Part shown: in pieces, positions 24,594-33,454 of the stretch
Layout: each line of letters opens with the position of its first letter
Position numbering within the stretch: the stretch's first letter is position 1
Assembly: GCF_041435055.1 (NCBI RefSeq)
Contig: NZ_CP108002.1
Coordinates: forward strand, 6,014,001 to 6,078,000
Length of the DNA: 64,000 nucleotides
Source of the DNA: Streptomyces sp. NBC_00341
Lineage (GTDB): Bacteria > Actinomycetota > Actinomycetes > Streptomycetales > Streptomycetaceae
Direction of reading: 5' to 3'
Notes under the pieces: generated by a model
Databases searched by the model: none
What the model saw: only the letters and a program-made list of their open reading frames with translations
What the model was told of the DNA's origin: nothing
Program-made: the position numbers and the translations under genes

Positions 24594-25664
24594 ATGTCCG
24601 CCACCTACCCGGCAGACGAGGGCGAGCTGCCCGGCCGGATCATGGCCGGCGAGATGGCCGAGCAGCCCGCGATGCTCCGCCGCATCCTCGACGACGGAGC
24701 CCCCGCCATCCGCGCGGTGGCGGCCGAGATCGCCGCGCGCAAGCCGCGCTTCGTCCTGCTCACCGCCCGCGGTACGTCGGACAACGCCGCGCTCTACGCG
24801 AAGTACCTGATCGAGATCACGCTCGGGCTGCCCTGCGGTCTGGCCTCGATGTCCACCACCACCGCGTACGGCGCGAAGCCGGATCTCAGGGACGTCCTGG
24901 TCATCACCGTCAGCCAGTCCGGCGGCTCGCCCGATCTGGTCGCGTCCACCAGGGCCGCGCGGGAGGCCGGCGCGGTGACGCTGGCCGTGACCAACAACCC
25001 GGACTCGCCGCTCGCCGCGGTCTCCGAGTACCACATCGACATCCTGGCGGGCCCGGAGAAGGCGCTGCCGGCCACCAAGACGTACACCGCCTCGCTGCTG
25101 TCGCTGTACCTGTTCGTGGAGGGGCTGCGCGGCGGCGACGGTGCCGCCGCCGCGGTCCTGCCGGAGCTGGCCGAGGCGGTCCTGGCCCGAAAGGACGAGG
25201 TCAAGGCCCTGGCGTCGCGCTACCGCTTTGCCGAGCGCATGGTCATCACCTCGCGCGGCTACGGCTATCCCACGGCCAAGGAAGCCGCCCTGAAGCTGAT
25301 GGAGACGAGCTACATCCCCGCTCTCTCCTATTCCGGGGCCGACCTGCTGCACGGCCCCCTCGCCATGGTCGACAACATCTCCCCGGTGATCGCCGTGGTC
25401 ACCGACGGCCGGGGCGGCGAGGCCCTCCAGCCGGTGCTCGACCGGCTGCGCGGGCGGGGCGCCGACCTCTTCGTGGTCGGCCCGAAGGCCCAGGTGCAGG
25501 CGGCCTCGGCGGGCTTCGTACTGCCGACCGCCGGGGTCGCGGAGGAGGTCCAGCCGATCCTGGAGATCCTGCCGCTGCAGATGCTGGCGTACGAGGTGAC
25601 GATCGCCCGGGGCCAGGATCCGGACGCCCCGCGCGCGCTGGCGAAGGTCACGGAGACGCACTGA
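24594..25664 (+). CDS. SIS-domain aldose-ketose isomerase/deaminase, GlmS-like without glutaminase domain
   Basis: 356 residues from ATG 24594, preceded by GGAGG. Two SIS domains are present: the first has TARGTSDNAALYAKYL and ITVSQSGGSPDLVAS, the second has VITSRGYGYPTAKEAALKLME. It resembles the isomerase half of glucosamine-fructose-6-phosphate aminotransferase and lacks the N-terminal Cys glutaminase domain. Such stand-alone proteins act on amino-sugar phosphates as deaminases or isomerases. Divergence from nagB over a shared dre places it in N-acetylglucosamine catabolism. The exact substrate is not visible. Confidence 0.85.
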   Translation: MSATYPADEGELPGRIMAGEMAEQPAMLRRILDDGAPAIRAVAAEIAARKPRFVLLTARGTSDNAALYAKYLIEITLGLPCGLASMSTTTAYGAKPDLRDVLVITVSQSGGSPDLVASTRAAREAGAVTLAVTNNPDSPLAAVSEYHIDILAGPEKALPATKTYTASLLSLYLFVEGLRGGDGAAAAVLPELAEAVLARKDEVKALASRYRFAERMVITSRGYGYPTAKEAALKLMETSYIPALSYSGADLLHGPLAMVDNISPVIAVVTDGRGGEALQPVLDRLRGRGADLFVVGPKAQVQAASAGFVLPTAGVAEEVQPILEILPLQMLAYEVTIARGQDPDAPRALAKVTETH

Positions 25665-26017
25665 GAGCCGTTCCCGGAAACACCCGCGGGCCACGGCGCC
25701 GGGCCGGGACCCTCAGCCCGACCAGCACCGCAGCCCGGAGTAAGACCGCCCGGAGGCGGTCAGTCGGGCCGGCGGTGTGCGGTGCCCCCGGCCCGGGAGA
25801 GGTACCGGCGCAGTCAGGGCAGAGAGCGCGGGTACCTCGTTCCGCTCTCCTGTGCGGGGAGAGCGGAGGTTCTGTCTTCTGCATTGTGGACTAGACCATT
25901 CACGCCTGTCCATCCATGGGACACGGTATTTTCCGGCCCTACCCTCCACACGCGGGGCCGGGCCGTCCGGTTCGGTACCTGTCCGCATCCACAGGTACGC
26001 TCGCACGCGTGCCCTCC
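25665..26017. other. 353-bp intergenic region with a hairpin and a DasR-like operator
   Basis: There is no convincing gene. A 9-bp hairpin (CCGCTCTCC at 25842-25850 with GGAGAGCGG at 25858-25866) may end the SIS transcript. Just after it is the dre-like palindrome annotated at 25885-25900, within the presumed promoter region of the histidine kinase gene. Confidence 0.6.
25885..25900. promoter_or_regulatory. DasR operator (dre)-like site upstream of the PdtaS-type kinase
   Basis: TTGTGGACTAGACCATT contains TGTGGACTAGACCATT, which matches dre through TGG-CTAGACCA with one substitution in the core. It lies 118 bp before the kinase start. No other gene follows, so if it is functional it controls the kinase. 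Confidence 0.6.
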
Positions 26018-27484
26018 ATGAACGACCTCGTCCGCCAGCACACCGCCCTGAGTGACACCGACCTCGAGTGGCTCCATCTGCTGGTCTCGGAGTGGCAACT
26101 GCTCTCCGACCTCTCCTTCGCCGACCTGGTCCTCTGGGTCCCCACCCGCGACGGCACCCGCTATGTGTCCGTCGCCCAGATGCGGCCCAACACCGGCCCC
26201 ACCTCCTACCAGGACGACATGGTCGGCCACCTGGTGCCGCGCGGTCGCCGCCCGCTGCTGGACGCGGCGCTGGACGAGGGCCGGATCGTGCGCGAGGGCG
26301 ACCCGGAGTGGCGCGAGGAGGTTCCGGTACGGGTCGAGTCGATCCCCGTACGGCGGGAGGGCCGCGTCCTCGGGGTGATCGCCCGCAACACCAACCTCCT
26401 CACCGTCCGCACCCCGTCCCGGCTGGAGCTCACCTATCTCCAGTCCGCCTCCGACCTGGCCCAGATGATCGCCGCCGGGTCCTTCCCGTTCCCCGGCCAG
26501 CAGGTGGACATGGACGCCTCGCCGCGGGTCGGTGACGGGCTGGTCCGGCTCGATGCCGACGGCGTCGTCCAGTACGCCAGCCCCAACGGCCTCTCCGCCT
26601 ATCACCGCCTCGGCCTCGCCTCCGACCTGGTCGGACAGCACCTCGGCGGGATCACCGCGGAACTCGCCCCCTCCCGGGGCCCGGTGGACGAGGCGCTGGT
26701 CAAACTGGCCAGCGGTTACGCGCCCCGTGAGTTCGAGGTCGAGTGCACGGGCGGGGTGATCCAGCTCCGGGCGATCCCGCTCAAGCCCAAGGGGGTCCGG
26801 ATCGGCTCCCTGGTCCTGCTCCGGGACGTCACGGAACTGCGCCGCCGCGAGCGCGAGTTGATCACCAAGGACGCCACCATCCGGGAGATCCACCACCGGG
26901 TGAAGAACAACCTCCAGACGGTGGCGGCCCTGTTGCGGCTGCAGGCCCGCCGGATGGACTCCGAGCAGGGCCGCGAGGCGCTCAACGAGGCGGTGCGGCG
27001 AGTCGGTTCGATCGCCATCGTGCATGAGACGCTGTCCCAGAATCTGGACGAGCGGGTGGAGTTCGACGAGATCGCGGACCGGGTCATCGCCATGGTCGCG
27101 GAGATCTCGCCGGGCAAGGTGACCTGCCGTCGGACGGGACGCTTCGGCATCCTGGACGCGGAAGTGGCCACTCCGCTGGCCATGGTCCTCACCGAAGTGC
27201 TGCAGAACGCCCTGGAACACGCCTTCGGCGTCGCCGAGTCGGGCACGGTCGAGGTCTCCGCGGTCCGGGGCGGTTCTCCCACGGAGGCGCGGCTGCTGAT
27301 CACCGTCCAGGACGACGGCTGCGGTCTGCCCGAGGGATTCGACCCGCAGCGCACCGGCAATCTGGGGCTCCAGATCGTGCGGACGCTGGTGGAGGGTGAG
27401 TTGAGCGGGACGTTCGGCATGGTGCCGGCGCCGGAACGCGGCACCCAGGTCATCCTCGACATCCCGGTCCGCGCCGACAAGTAG
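26018..27484 (+). CDS. pdtaS: PdtaS-type sensor histidine kinase (GAF-PAS-HisKA_2-HATPase)
   Basis: 488 residues, cytosolic, with no membrane helix. A GAF-like N-terminal domain (about 1-150) is followed by a PAS domain (about 170-275, GLVRLDADGVVQYASPN). The HisKA_2 box is EIHHRVKNNLQTVAALLRLQ with H292/H293. HATPase motifs are ALEHAF, DDGCGLPEGF and GNLGLQIV. This is the layout of mycobacterial PdtaS, whose partner is an ANTAR response regulator acting on RNA; no such partner is encoded here. ATG 26018 is chosen, with GTG 26009 the alternative. The dre-like site upstream suggests a link with aminosugar status. Confidence 0.85.
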   Translation: MNDLVRQHTALSDTDLEWLHLLVSEWQLLSDLSFADLVLWVPTRDGTRYVSVAQMRPNTGPTSYQDDMVGHLVPRGRRPLLDAALDEGRIVREGDPEWREEVPVRVESIPVRREGRVLGVIARNTNLLTVRTPSRLELTYLQSASDLAQMIAAGSFPFPGQQVDMDASPRVGDGLVRLDADGVVQYASPNGLSAYHRLGLASDLVGQHLGGITAELAPSRGPVDEALVKLASGYAPREFEVECTGGVIQLRAIPLKPKGVRIGSLVLLRDVTELRRRERELITKDATIREIHHRVKNNLQTVAALLRLQARRMDSEQGREALNEAVRRVGSIAIVHETLSQNLDERVEFDEIADRVIAMVAEISPGKVTCRRTGRFGILDAEVATPLAMVLTEVLQNALEHAFGVAESGTVEVSAVRGGSPTEARLLITVQDDGCGLPEGFDPQRTGNLGLQIVRTLVEGELSGTFGMVPAPERGTQVILDIPVRADK

Positions 27485-27533
27485 CCGACAAGCGGTAGCG
27501 GTAGCCGCCGCCCGGACCCGAGCGGCGGCACAG

Positions 27534-27573
27534 CAGAGAGCCCGGACCGTTGGTGAACGGTCCGGGCTCTCTG
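27534..27573. terminator. Bidirectional hairpin terminator between pdtaS and wblE
   Basis: A perfect 18-bp stem (27534-27551 with 27556-27573; arm CAGAGAGCCCGGACCGTT) and a 4-base loop between two convergent genes. Confidence 0.85.
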
Positions 27574-27681
27574 GTCAAGCATGCGCTTCGGGGGTACTGC
27601 GCGCTGCGACTCGGGGGAGGGCGGGGTGATGCGTACGCTCTGTACGCGCCGCCGGGCTCAGGTTCGTAGCGGTGGCGTCGG

Positions 27682-27939
27682 TCAGGCGCTGGCGTTGCGC
27701 GCCCGGTTGCGAGCGGCGCGGCGCTTCATTGCGCGGCGCTCGTCCTCGCTGAGGCCACCCCAGACACCCGAGTCCTGGCCGGACTCGAGCGCCCACTGCA
27801 GGCACTGCTCCATGACGGGGCAGCGACGGCAGACGGCCTTGGCTTCCTCGATCTGCAGCAGCGCAGGACCGGTGTTGCCGATGGGGAAGAACAGCTCCGG
27901 GTCTTCCTCACGACAAACGGCGTTGTGACGCCAGTCCAT
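27682..27939 (-). CDS. wblE: WhiB-like iron-sulfur transcription factor WblE
   Basis: 85 residues from ATG 27939, behind AAGGAGAG. The four cluster cysteines are C9, C37, C40 and C46 (CxxC-x5-C), followed by the turn GVWGGLSEDERR and a basic tail (KRRAARNRARNASA) for DNA or sigma-factor contact. This matches the short, essential-type WblE/WhiB1 group, which binds an oxygen- and NO-sensitive [4Fe-4S] cluster and regulates with the principal sigma factor. It is single-cistron, with a long upstream region. Confidence 0.93.
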   Translation of the reverse strand: MDWRHNAVCREEDPELFFPIGNTGPALLQIEEAKAVCRRCPVMEQCLQWALESGQDSGVWGGLSEDERRAMKRRAARNRARNASA

Positions 27940-28257
27940 GGCTGCTACCTCTCCTTGGTATACGTACTGTGGCTTGTGAATGTGAACGCTTTCACGAATC
28001 CCCCCGCAGGTGTCGGGCCGACGCCCAGATGAACTGGTTGTGGTCCTGTGAAGTGAGGAGGGGTTCTGGCTCTCAGTGGAGGCCGTTGTTGCGGGCCGTC
28101 CCGATCGCCATGTAGAGATTCGCAAACCTCGGCGGCGGATACAACCCCTACAGGAAAGTTTTTTTTGATTCCTCGGTGTCGGCTAGGTCACAGCCGTACT
28201 TCTAGAGGGTGGAAGCCAGTCCAAACGTTCGAGTTAAAGGACTTTGGTCCCTTCCAC
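27940..28257. other. 318-bp wblE upstream region
   Basis: No gene is seen. GTGAACGCTTTCAC (27982-27995) is an inverted repeat 43 bp before wblE and could be an operator or part of the leader. A run of eight T at 28159-28166 is notable in this G+C-rich DNA. I could not fix the wblE promoter; a sigma-R-like GGAAT is present on the minus strand, but its distance to GTT is 22 rather than 18. Confidence 0.5.
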
Positions 28258-29226
28258 TCACACAATCACACGCAGTGCACGGCGTACGCCTGTGAACGTC
28301 ACACTTGTGCGCACCCCCAGGTGGTCACCGTCCATCTGGAAGGGCAGTGGAGCCTTTGAATGCAAGGTGAAGTCTGTGAGGTCATGCAGTGAAACCGCGT
28401 GCTTACCGCGCGGCCCCTTCTCGGGGCTCGAAGTGAGCAGCTGGGTCGCGTAGCGGGTGACCGCCGCCGTCGACAGCCGTTGCAGGCCGAGGACGTCCAG
28501 GGCGGTGTCGAACGAGGCCTTCGGGGAGGCGTACATCGGGCGATTCCCCAGGTAGGTCCAGGGTGCCGTATTGCAGATTATGGAGAGCGCGAGCTCGGTG
28601 ACCGGTTCCTGTCCGGGCACTTCGAGCGTGATCATTCCCTGCCGTCGGTGCGGTTCCTCAAGGAATTGGCGCAGTACCTGGCGGACGTACAGGGCATGGG
28701 TCGAACGCTTTCCCTGTTCCCGTCGCTGTTCGACCCGGCCGATGACGCCCGCGTCGAATCCGAGGCCGGCGCAGAAGGTGAACCAGCGTTCCGGCACGGA
28801 TTCGTCCTCCGTGCCCGGGGTGCCGGCCGCGAGGCCCAGTCCGACGGTGCGTTCCGTTCGGTTGGCCAGTGCGTCCAGGATGGCGCCGGTGGCCTCCACC
28901 GCGTCGTTGGGCAGCCCGAGGGCGCGCGCGAAGACATTGGTGGAGCCGCCGGGTACGACGGCGAGTTTCGGCAGGTTGTCGATGTCGGGGCCGTTGTGCA
29001 GCAGGCCGTTCACGACCTCGTTGACCGTGCCGTCACCGCCGAGCGCCACCACGAGATCGATGTCGTCGCTGTCGGCGGCCCGGCGCCCCAGGTCGCGGGC
29101 GTGCCCGCGGTACTCGGTGGTCACGGCCTCCAGCTTCATCTCGCTGGCCAGCGCGTGGATGAGCACGTCACGGGTGCGGGCACTGGTGGTGGTAGCAGCT
29201 GGATTGACCACAAGAAGTGCGCGCAT
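28258..29226 (-). CDS. Diacylglycerol kinase-family lipid kinase
   Basis: 322 residues. The nucleotide-binding loop is ALGGDGTVNEVVNGL (GGDGT signature), followed by VVPGGSTNVFARALGLP, as in DgkB/YegS-like enzymes. The N-terminus is RALLVVNPAA. Members phosphorylate diacylglycerol or related lipids at the membrane. It lies upstream of wblE in the same direction, separated by 318 bp, so it probably has its own transcript. Confidence 0.88.
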   Translation of the reverse strand: MRALLVVNPAATTTSARTRDVLIHALASEMKLEAVTTEYRGHARDLGRRAADSDDIDLVVALGGDGTVNEVVNGLLHNGPDIDNLPKLAVVPGGSTNVFARALGLPNDAVEATGAILDALANRTERTVGLGLAAGTPGTEDESVPERWFTFCAGLGFDAGVIGRVEQRREQGKRSTHALYVRQVLRQFLEEPHRRQGMITLEVPGQEPVTELALSIICNTAPWTYLGNRPMYASPKASFDTALDVLGLQRLSTAAVTRYATQLLTSSPEKGPRGKHAVSLHDLTDFTLHSKAPLPFQMDGDHLGVRTSVTFTGVRRALRVIV

Positions 29227-29389
29227 GTCCGCCAGACTACCTACCGCGGGGTATCGGCCTGAAGTCCTGCCCGATGACCTTCACGCAGGGTGACGGTGCG
29301 GGCGCGATGGGCCGATCGTGGCTGCCGCGTTCCGGTGGATTCGCGACCCCGGCTTCGCGTTCGCGGCTCCGGAGTGCCAACCTGCATGG

Positions 29390-29875
29390 GTGAGTACTCA
29401 GGAGAACGCGCCCTCGTCGATGCCTCTGGTGGAACCGCCGAAGCCGGCCAGGATCACGCTCGTGGCCGGACTCAACGCCCTGGAGGGCGCGGCCCTCGTC
29501 ATCGGCGGAATCTACATGCTGGTCATGGGGCTGCTCGGCCGCCCCGAGAGCCCGCAGCAGGCCGAAATGGGCGGTCTGACGCTGATCGCGCTCGGGCTGA
29601 TCCCGGTGTTCGCCGCCCGTGGACTGCTGCTGCGGCGCAGCTGGAGCCGGGGCCCCGCCCTCATCACCCAGATCATCGCGCTGCCGGTGGCGTGGACGCT
29701 GCTGCGGTCCCAGGGCGTGCTGATCCCGGCCGGGATCGTCCTGGCGGCGGTGTCACTGACGGCGCTGTACCAGCTGGCCAGGCCGACGACGATCGGCGCC
29801 CTGGGGATCCGCCGGCCGGGCGCGGAACCCGAGCCGGAGCCCGAGTCGAAGTCCGGCAGGGACACCGCCGCCTGA
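29390..29875 (+). CDS. Hypothetical membrane protein, Streptomyces-conserved
   Basis: 161 residues from GTG 29390. An earlier in-frame start at 29318 would add 24 residues without a better ribosome site. Four hydrophobic segments span about residues 20-125 (LVAGLNALEGAALVIGGIYM; LTLIALGLIPVFAARGLLL; LITQIIALPVAWTLL; IPAGIVLAAVSLTALYQL). The tail is acidic and proline-rich (EPEPEPESKS). I recognise no functional domain. It is divergent from the lipid kinase and convergent with sigH. Confidence 0.7.
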   Translation: MSTQENAPSSMPLVEPPKPARITLVAGLNALEGAALVIGGIYMLVMGLLGRPESPQQAEMGGLTLIALGLIPVFAARGLLLRRSWSRGPALITQIIALPVAWTLLRSQGVLIPAGIVLAAVSLTALYQLARPTTIGALGIRRPGAEPEPEPESKSGRDTAA

Positions 29876-29936
29876 CGTGTGCGCGCGAACGGGGTGCGGA
29901 CGGCCGCCGGTCTCCCGGGGCCGCGGCACCGTCCGG

Positions 29937-30917
29937 CTACTCCTCGACGAGCAGTCGCTCGCGCAGCTGTGCCAGGGTGCGGGCCAGCAGCCGTGAGACG
30001 TGCATCTGCGAGATGCCGACCTCCTGCGCGATCTGTGACTGGGTCATGTTGCCGAAGAAACGGAGCAGCAGAATCCGCTTCTCCCGTGGCGGCAGGTCCT
30101 CCAGCAGCGGCTTGAGCGACTCCCGGTACTCGACGCCCTCCAGCGCCTCGTCCTCGGAGCCGAGCGTGTCCGCGACCGCGGGGGACTCGTCGTCCGTGTC
30201 CGGCACGTCCAGGGAGAGCGTGCTGTAGGCATTGGCCGATTCCAGCCCCTCCAGTACCTCCTCCTCGGAGATGCCGAGCCGCTCCGCCAGCTCGTGCACC
30301 GTGGGTGAACGGCCGTGCTGCTGGGACAGCTCCGCGGTCGCCGTGGTCAGCGACAGCCGCAGCTCCTGGAGGCGGCGCGGCACCCGCACCGCCCAGCCCT
30401 TGTCGCGGAAATGGCGCTTGATCTCACCGACGACCGTGGGCGTGGCGTACGTCGAGAACTCGACCCCCCGCTCCGGATCGAACCGGTCCACCGACTTGAT
30501 CAGGCCGATCGTGGCGACCTGGGTCAGATCGTCCAGCGGCTCTCCCCGGTTGCGGAACCGCCTGGCCAGGTGCTCCACGAGCGGCAGATGCATCCGGACC
30601 AGCCGGTTGCGCAGTTCGGCCTTCTCGGGCGAGCCCTCGGGGAGCTTGCCCAGCTCGATGAACAACGCCCGCGCCCCGCTGCGGTCGTGTGGATCGTGGT
30701 GCCTGTGCTCGCTCATCTGGCCTGCCCGCTCCGCCTGCGACTGCTCCACCGCGACCGTACGGCCGGCGGGCCCGTCCGCCCCGTCCACCGCACGGGGCAG
30801 GTCCGCCTCGTCCACCGGATGAGTCAGGGCCTGCTGGTCCGGGATGCCTGCCGCGTGCACCACCCCAGGTCGGATCGTCTCGTCCCGCACAGGACCGTCC
30901 CCGTTCCCGTTGCTCAC
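29937..30917 (-). CDS. sigH: Stress-response sigma factor SigH (SigB/SigF family)
   Basis: Alternative sigma factor for osmotic stress and aerial development in S. coelicolor. 326 residues. Region 2 is LPLVEHLARRFRNRGEPLDD through EFSTYATPTVVGEIKRHFRD. Region 3 is SPTVHELAERLGISEEEVLE. Region 4 is LPPREKRILLLRFFGNMTQS with an HTH in QSQIAQEVGISQMHVSRLL. The N-terminus is about 65 residues longer than in typical SigF proteins, and an internal Met (MSEHRHHD) could begin a short isoform; several SigH isoforms are known in S. coelicolor. GTG 30917 overlaps the prsH stop, so the antagonist gene is read first. Confidence 0.92.
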   Translation of the reverse strand: MSNGNGDGPVRDETIRPGVVHAAGIPDQQALTHPVDEADLPRAVDGADGPAGRTVAVEQSQAERAGQMSEHRHHDPHDRSGARALFIELGKLPEGSPEKAELRNRLVRMHLPLVEHLARRFRNRGEPLDDLTQVATIGLIKSVDRFDPERGVEFSTYATPTVVGEIKRHFRDKGWAVRVPRRLQELRLSLTTATAELSQQHGRSPTVHELAERLGISEEEVLEGLESANAYSTLSLDVPDTDDESPAVADTLGSEDEALEGVEYRESLKPLLEDLPPREKRILLLRFFGNMTQSQIAQEVGISQMHVSRLLARTLAQLRERLLVEE

Positions 30918-31327
30918 GCCGGCCCGGGTCCCGCGCCGCGCTGTTTGTACAGGCTGATGCTGACCGTCCGGTCGTCGGCGACCGTGGAGTCGACCTTCCC
31001 GGCCAGTGCCGAGAGCACCGTCCAGGCGAAGGTGTCACGTTCCGGGGCCCGCCCGTCCGTCGTGGGGGCCGATACCGTCACCTCAAGTGAGTCGTCGATG
31101 AGACGGAAGACGCAGCTGAGGACGGAGCCGGGCACGGCCTGCTGAAGCAGGATCGCGCAGGCCTCGTCGACCGCGATGCGAAGATCCTCGATCTCGTCGA
31201 GAGTGAAGTCCAAGCGCGCTGCGAGGCCGGCCGTGGCCGTGCGCAGCACCGACAGGTAGGCACCCGCAGCGGGCAGCCGGACCTCTACGAAGTCCTGATT
31301 CCCGGGCTCGCCTGCGATCTGGGACAC
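30914..31327 (-). CDS. prsH: Anti-sigma factor PrsH (RshA/UshX), RsbW-type kinase fold
   Basis: Binds and inhibits SigH; released by anti-anti-sigma partners. 137 residues from GTG 31327, after GGAGGTGAG; a TTG at 31339 would add four residues. The GHKL ATPase fold is seen as LDEIEDLRIAVDEACAILL (N-box) and TFAWTVLSALAGKVDST. It overlaps sigH by four bases (GTGA), so synthesis is coupled. Confidence 0.9.
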   Translation of the reverse strand: MSQIAGEPGNQDFVEVRLPAAGAYLSVLRTATAGLAARLDFTLDEIEDLRIAVDEACAILLQQAVPGSVLSCVFRLIDDSLEVTVSAPTTDGRAPERDTFAWTVLSALAGKVDSTVADDRTVSISLYKQRGAGPGPA

Positions 31328-31460
31328 CCTCACCTCCAAGGTGGCACAAACTCATTCGAGGATCCGGGAAGAGTGCCCCGGAGCCATGCGGTACGTCTTC
31401 GGTTCTTGGTCCGGCGACGCTATCGCGATCCATGATGCCGTGTCGCCAAGACCCCGTCCC

Positions 31461-31475
31461 ATGACTGTCACTCAT
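31461..31475. promoter_or_regulatory. Possible BldD-type operator upstream of prsH-sigH
   Basis: ATGACTGTCACTCAT is the centre of an inverted repeat (CATGA-N7-TCATG) and keeps 7 of 10 fixed positions of the published BldD consensus NTNACNCWGNGTNAN. It lies about 134 bp before prsH. BldD repression of a sigH promoter is known in S. coelicolor. The match is imperfect. Confidence 0.35.
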
Positions 31476-31559
31476 GGTAGGCCCACGAGTACACACAGTG
31501 GCTAGAGGTCTGCGGCGGTCAATTACGAACAACAGGCGCCGGTTTGACGTACCCAGACG

Positions 31560-31820
31560 TCAGACGATCGAACCGTGCTCGAAGCACCAACGCCAGCTTT
31601 CACCGGGTTCGAAGCTCCGCATCACCGGATGACCGGTCTCCTTGAAGTGCGTCGTGGCGTGCTGCATCGGTGACGAATCACAGCAGCCGACATGGCCGCA
31701 GACCAGGCAGAGCCGCAGCTGCACGGGGTGGGTGCCGGCTGCCCGGCATTCGAGACAGGCATCACTGAGGGGTGCGGGCTCGGGGCGCGGCAGATCTGAT
31801 ACGTGCGGGCACTCACTCAT
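31560..31820 (-). CDS. UBP-type zinc-finger protein
   Basis: 86 residues from ATG 31820. The zf-UBP zinc ligands are CPHVSDL, CLECRAAGTHPVQLRLCLVC, GHVGCCDSS and HATTHFKETGHPV; this Cys/His array holds two to three zinc ions. The C-terminus has SWRWCFEHG, as in most bacterial stand-alone copies. In eukaryotes the fold binds the ubiquitin C-terminus; the bacterial role is not known. It diverges from the antiporter gene, with only 35 bp between starts. Confidence 0.85.
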   Translation of the reverse strand: MSECPHVSDLPRPEPAPLSDACLECRAAGTHPVQLRLCLVCGHVGCCDSSPMQHATTHFKETGHPVMRSFEPGESWRWCFEHGSIV

Positions 31821-31855
31821 GATTGCCAGGTTACGACGGATGCGAGGACCGTGAG

Positions 31856-33454
31856 ATGGACGCGTTGCCACTGGTGGCACTGGTCGCGGCGAGCGCGGCG
31901 GTGGCGGGGCTGGCCCGCCGTACCCCGGTGCCGGCCCCGCTGCTTCTGGTGGCCATGGGGCTGATCGGCAGCTATGTGCCGGGGGTGCCGACGTACACCC
32001 TGAACGCGCACATCGTGCTGCCGCTCCTGCTGCCACCGCTGCTCTACACCGCCGCGGTCGACAGCTCCTACCTCGACCTGCGGGCCAACCTCCGCCCCGT
32101 CGCGCTGCTCTCCGTCGGCTACGTGCTGTTCGCGACCGTCGCGGTCGGCTGGCTGGCCTACCGGCTGGTGCCCGATCTGCCGCTCACCGCCGCGCTGGTG
32201 CTGGGCGCCGTGATCGCCCCGCCGGACGCGGTGACGGCCGCGGCCATCGCCCGCCGGGTCGGCCTGCCCGCCCGGGTCACGACGATCCTCCAGGGCGAGT
32301 CCCTGGTGAACGACGCCACCGCGATCACCGCGTACAAGGTGGCCCTCGCGGCGGCCGTGGGCGAGGGGATGAGCTGGGGCGCCGGGATCGGGGAGTTCTT
32401 CCTCGCGTCGGTCGGCGGCGTCGCGGTCGGCCTGGTGCTCATGGTGCCGCTGCACTGGCTCCGCACCCACCTCAAGGAGCCCCTGCTCCAGAACACCCTG
32501 TCGCTCCTGATCCCCTTCGTGGCGTACGCGGCGGCCGAGCGGGTGCACGCCTCCGGAGTGCTCGCGGTGGTCGTCGTCGCGCTCTACCTGGGCCACCGGT
32601 CCTGGCAGGTCGACTTCGCCACCCGGCTCCAGGAGGCCGCGGTCTGGAAGATGGTCGCCTTCATCCTGGAGTCCGCGGTCTTCGCGCTGATCGGCCTCCA
32701 GCTGCCCTTCGTACTGAAGGGGCTCGGTACGTACGCCGTCACGGACGCCCTCTGGTACGCCGTGGCGGTGTTCCTGGCGGTCGTCGTGGTCCGGTTCATC
32801 TGGGTCTATCCGGCGACCTATCTGCCCCGGTTGCTGTCGAAACGGATCAGGGAGCGGGAACCCGGGACCGACTGGACCGCGCCGCTCATCGTCGGATGGG
32901 CCGGGATGCGCGGTGTCGTCTCGCTGGCCATCGCGTTCTCCATCCCGATGGCCACGGCCGACGGCGCGGACTTCCCGGCCCGCAACCTGGTGCTCTTCCT
33001 GACGTTCACCACGGTCATCGGCACCCTGGTCATCCAGGGGCTCACCCTGCCGCTCCTGGTGCGCGTCCTGAGGCTCCCGGGGCGCGACCGGCAGGCCGAG
33101 ACCCTCGCGGAGGCGCAGGCGCAGAGCGAGGCGTCCACGGCCGCAGAGGCACGGCTGGAGGAACTGCTCGCCGACGAGCGCAACCGGCTGCCGCAGCCGC
33201 TCACCGACCGGCTGCGCACCGTTCTGGAGCGGCGCCGCAACGCCGTGTGGGAGCGGCTGGGGGCGTCGAACCCGGTGACGGGGGAGTCGGCGGACGACAC
33301 CTACCGGCGCCTCGCCGGCGAGATGATCGAGGCGGAGCGCGAGGTCTTCGTGCGGCTGCGGGACGAGCGCGGCATCGACGACGAGATGATGCGGACCCTG
33401 CTCAGGCGCCTCGACCTGGAGGAGGCGGCGGCCTACCGGGAGGAGTCGGACTGA
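31856..33454 (+). CDS. CPA1-family Na+/H+ antiporter
   Basis: 532 residues from ATG 31856, behind GAGGACCGTGAG; a start at 31823 would add 11 residues. Residues about 1-415 hold about 12 membrane helices. CPA1 core motifs are ALVLGAVIAPPDAVTAAAI, LQGESLVNDATAI (the NhaP-type acidic pair region) and IVGWAGMRGVVSLAIAFSIP. The C-terminal tail of about 110 residues is charged and helical (EAQAQSEASTAAEARLEELL), probably a cytosolic regulatory tail. Its last 22 bases overlap the convergent PLP-enzyme gene. Confidence 0.9.
   Translation: MDALPLVALVAASAAVAGLARRTPVPAPLLLVAMGLIGSYVPGVPTYTLNAHIVLPLLLPPLLYTAAVDSSYLDLRANLRPVALLSVGYVLFATVAVGWLAYRLVPDLPLTAALVLGAVIAPPDAVTAAAIARRVGLPARVTTILQGESLVNDATAITAYKVALAAAVGEGMSWGAGIGEFFLASVGGVAVGLVLMVPLHWLRTHLKEPLLQNTLSLLIPFVAYAAAERVHASGVLAVVVVALYLGHRSWQVDFATRLQEAAVWKMVAFILESAVFALIGLQLPFVLKGLGTYAVTDALWYAVAVFLAVVVVRFIWVYPATYLPRLLSKRIREREPGTDWTAPLIVGWAGMRGVVSLAIAFSIPMATADGADFPARNLVLFLTFTTVIGTLVIQGLTLPLLVRVLRLPGRDRQAETLAEAQAQSEASTAAEARLEELLADERNRLPQPLTDRLRTVLERRRNAVWERLGASNPVTGESADDTYRRLAGEMIEAEREVFVRLRDERGIDDEMMRTLLRRLDLEEAAAYREESD

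Noticed and set aside
28147..28172. A sigma-R promoter for wblE on the minus strand
   Set aside because: GGAAT and GTT are both present, but the spacer is 22 rather than 18 bases.
31597..31606. GGTTCGAA resembling a tRNA T-loop
   Set aside because: It lies inside the zinc-finger gene, with no acceptor or anticodon stems around it.
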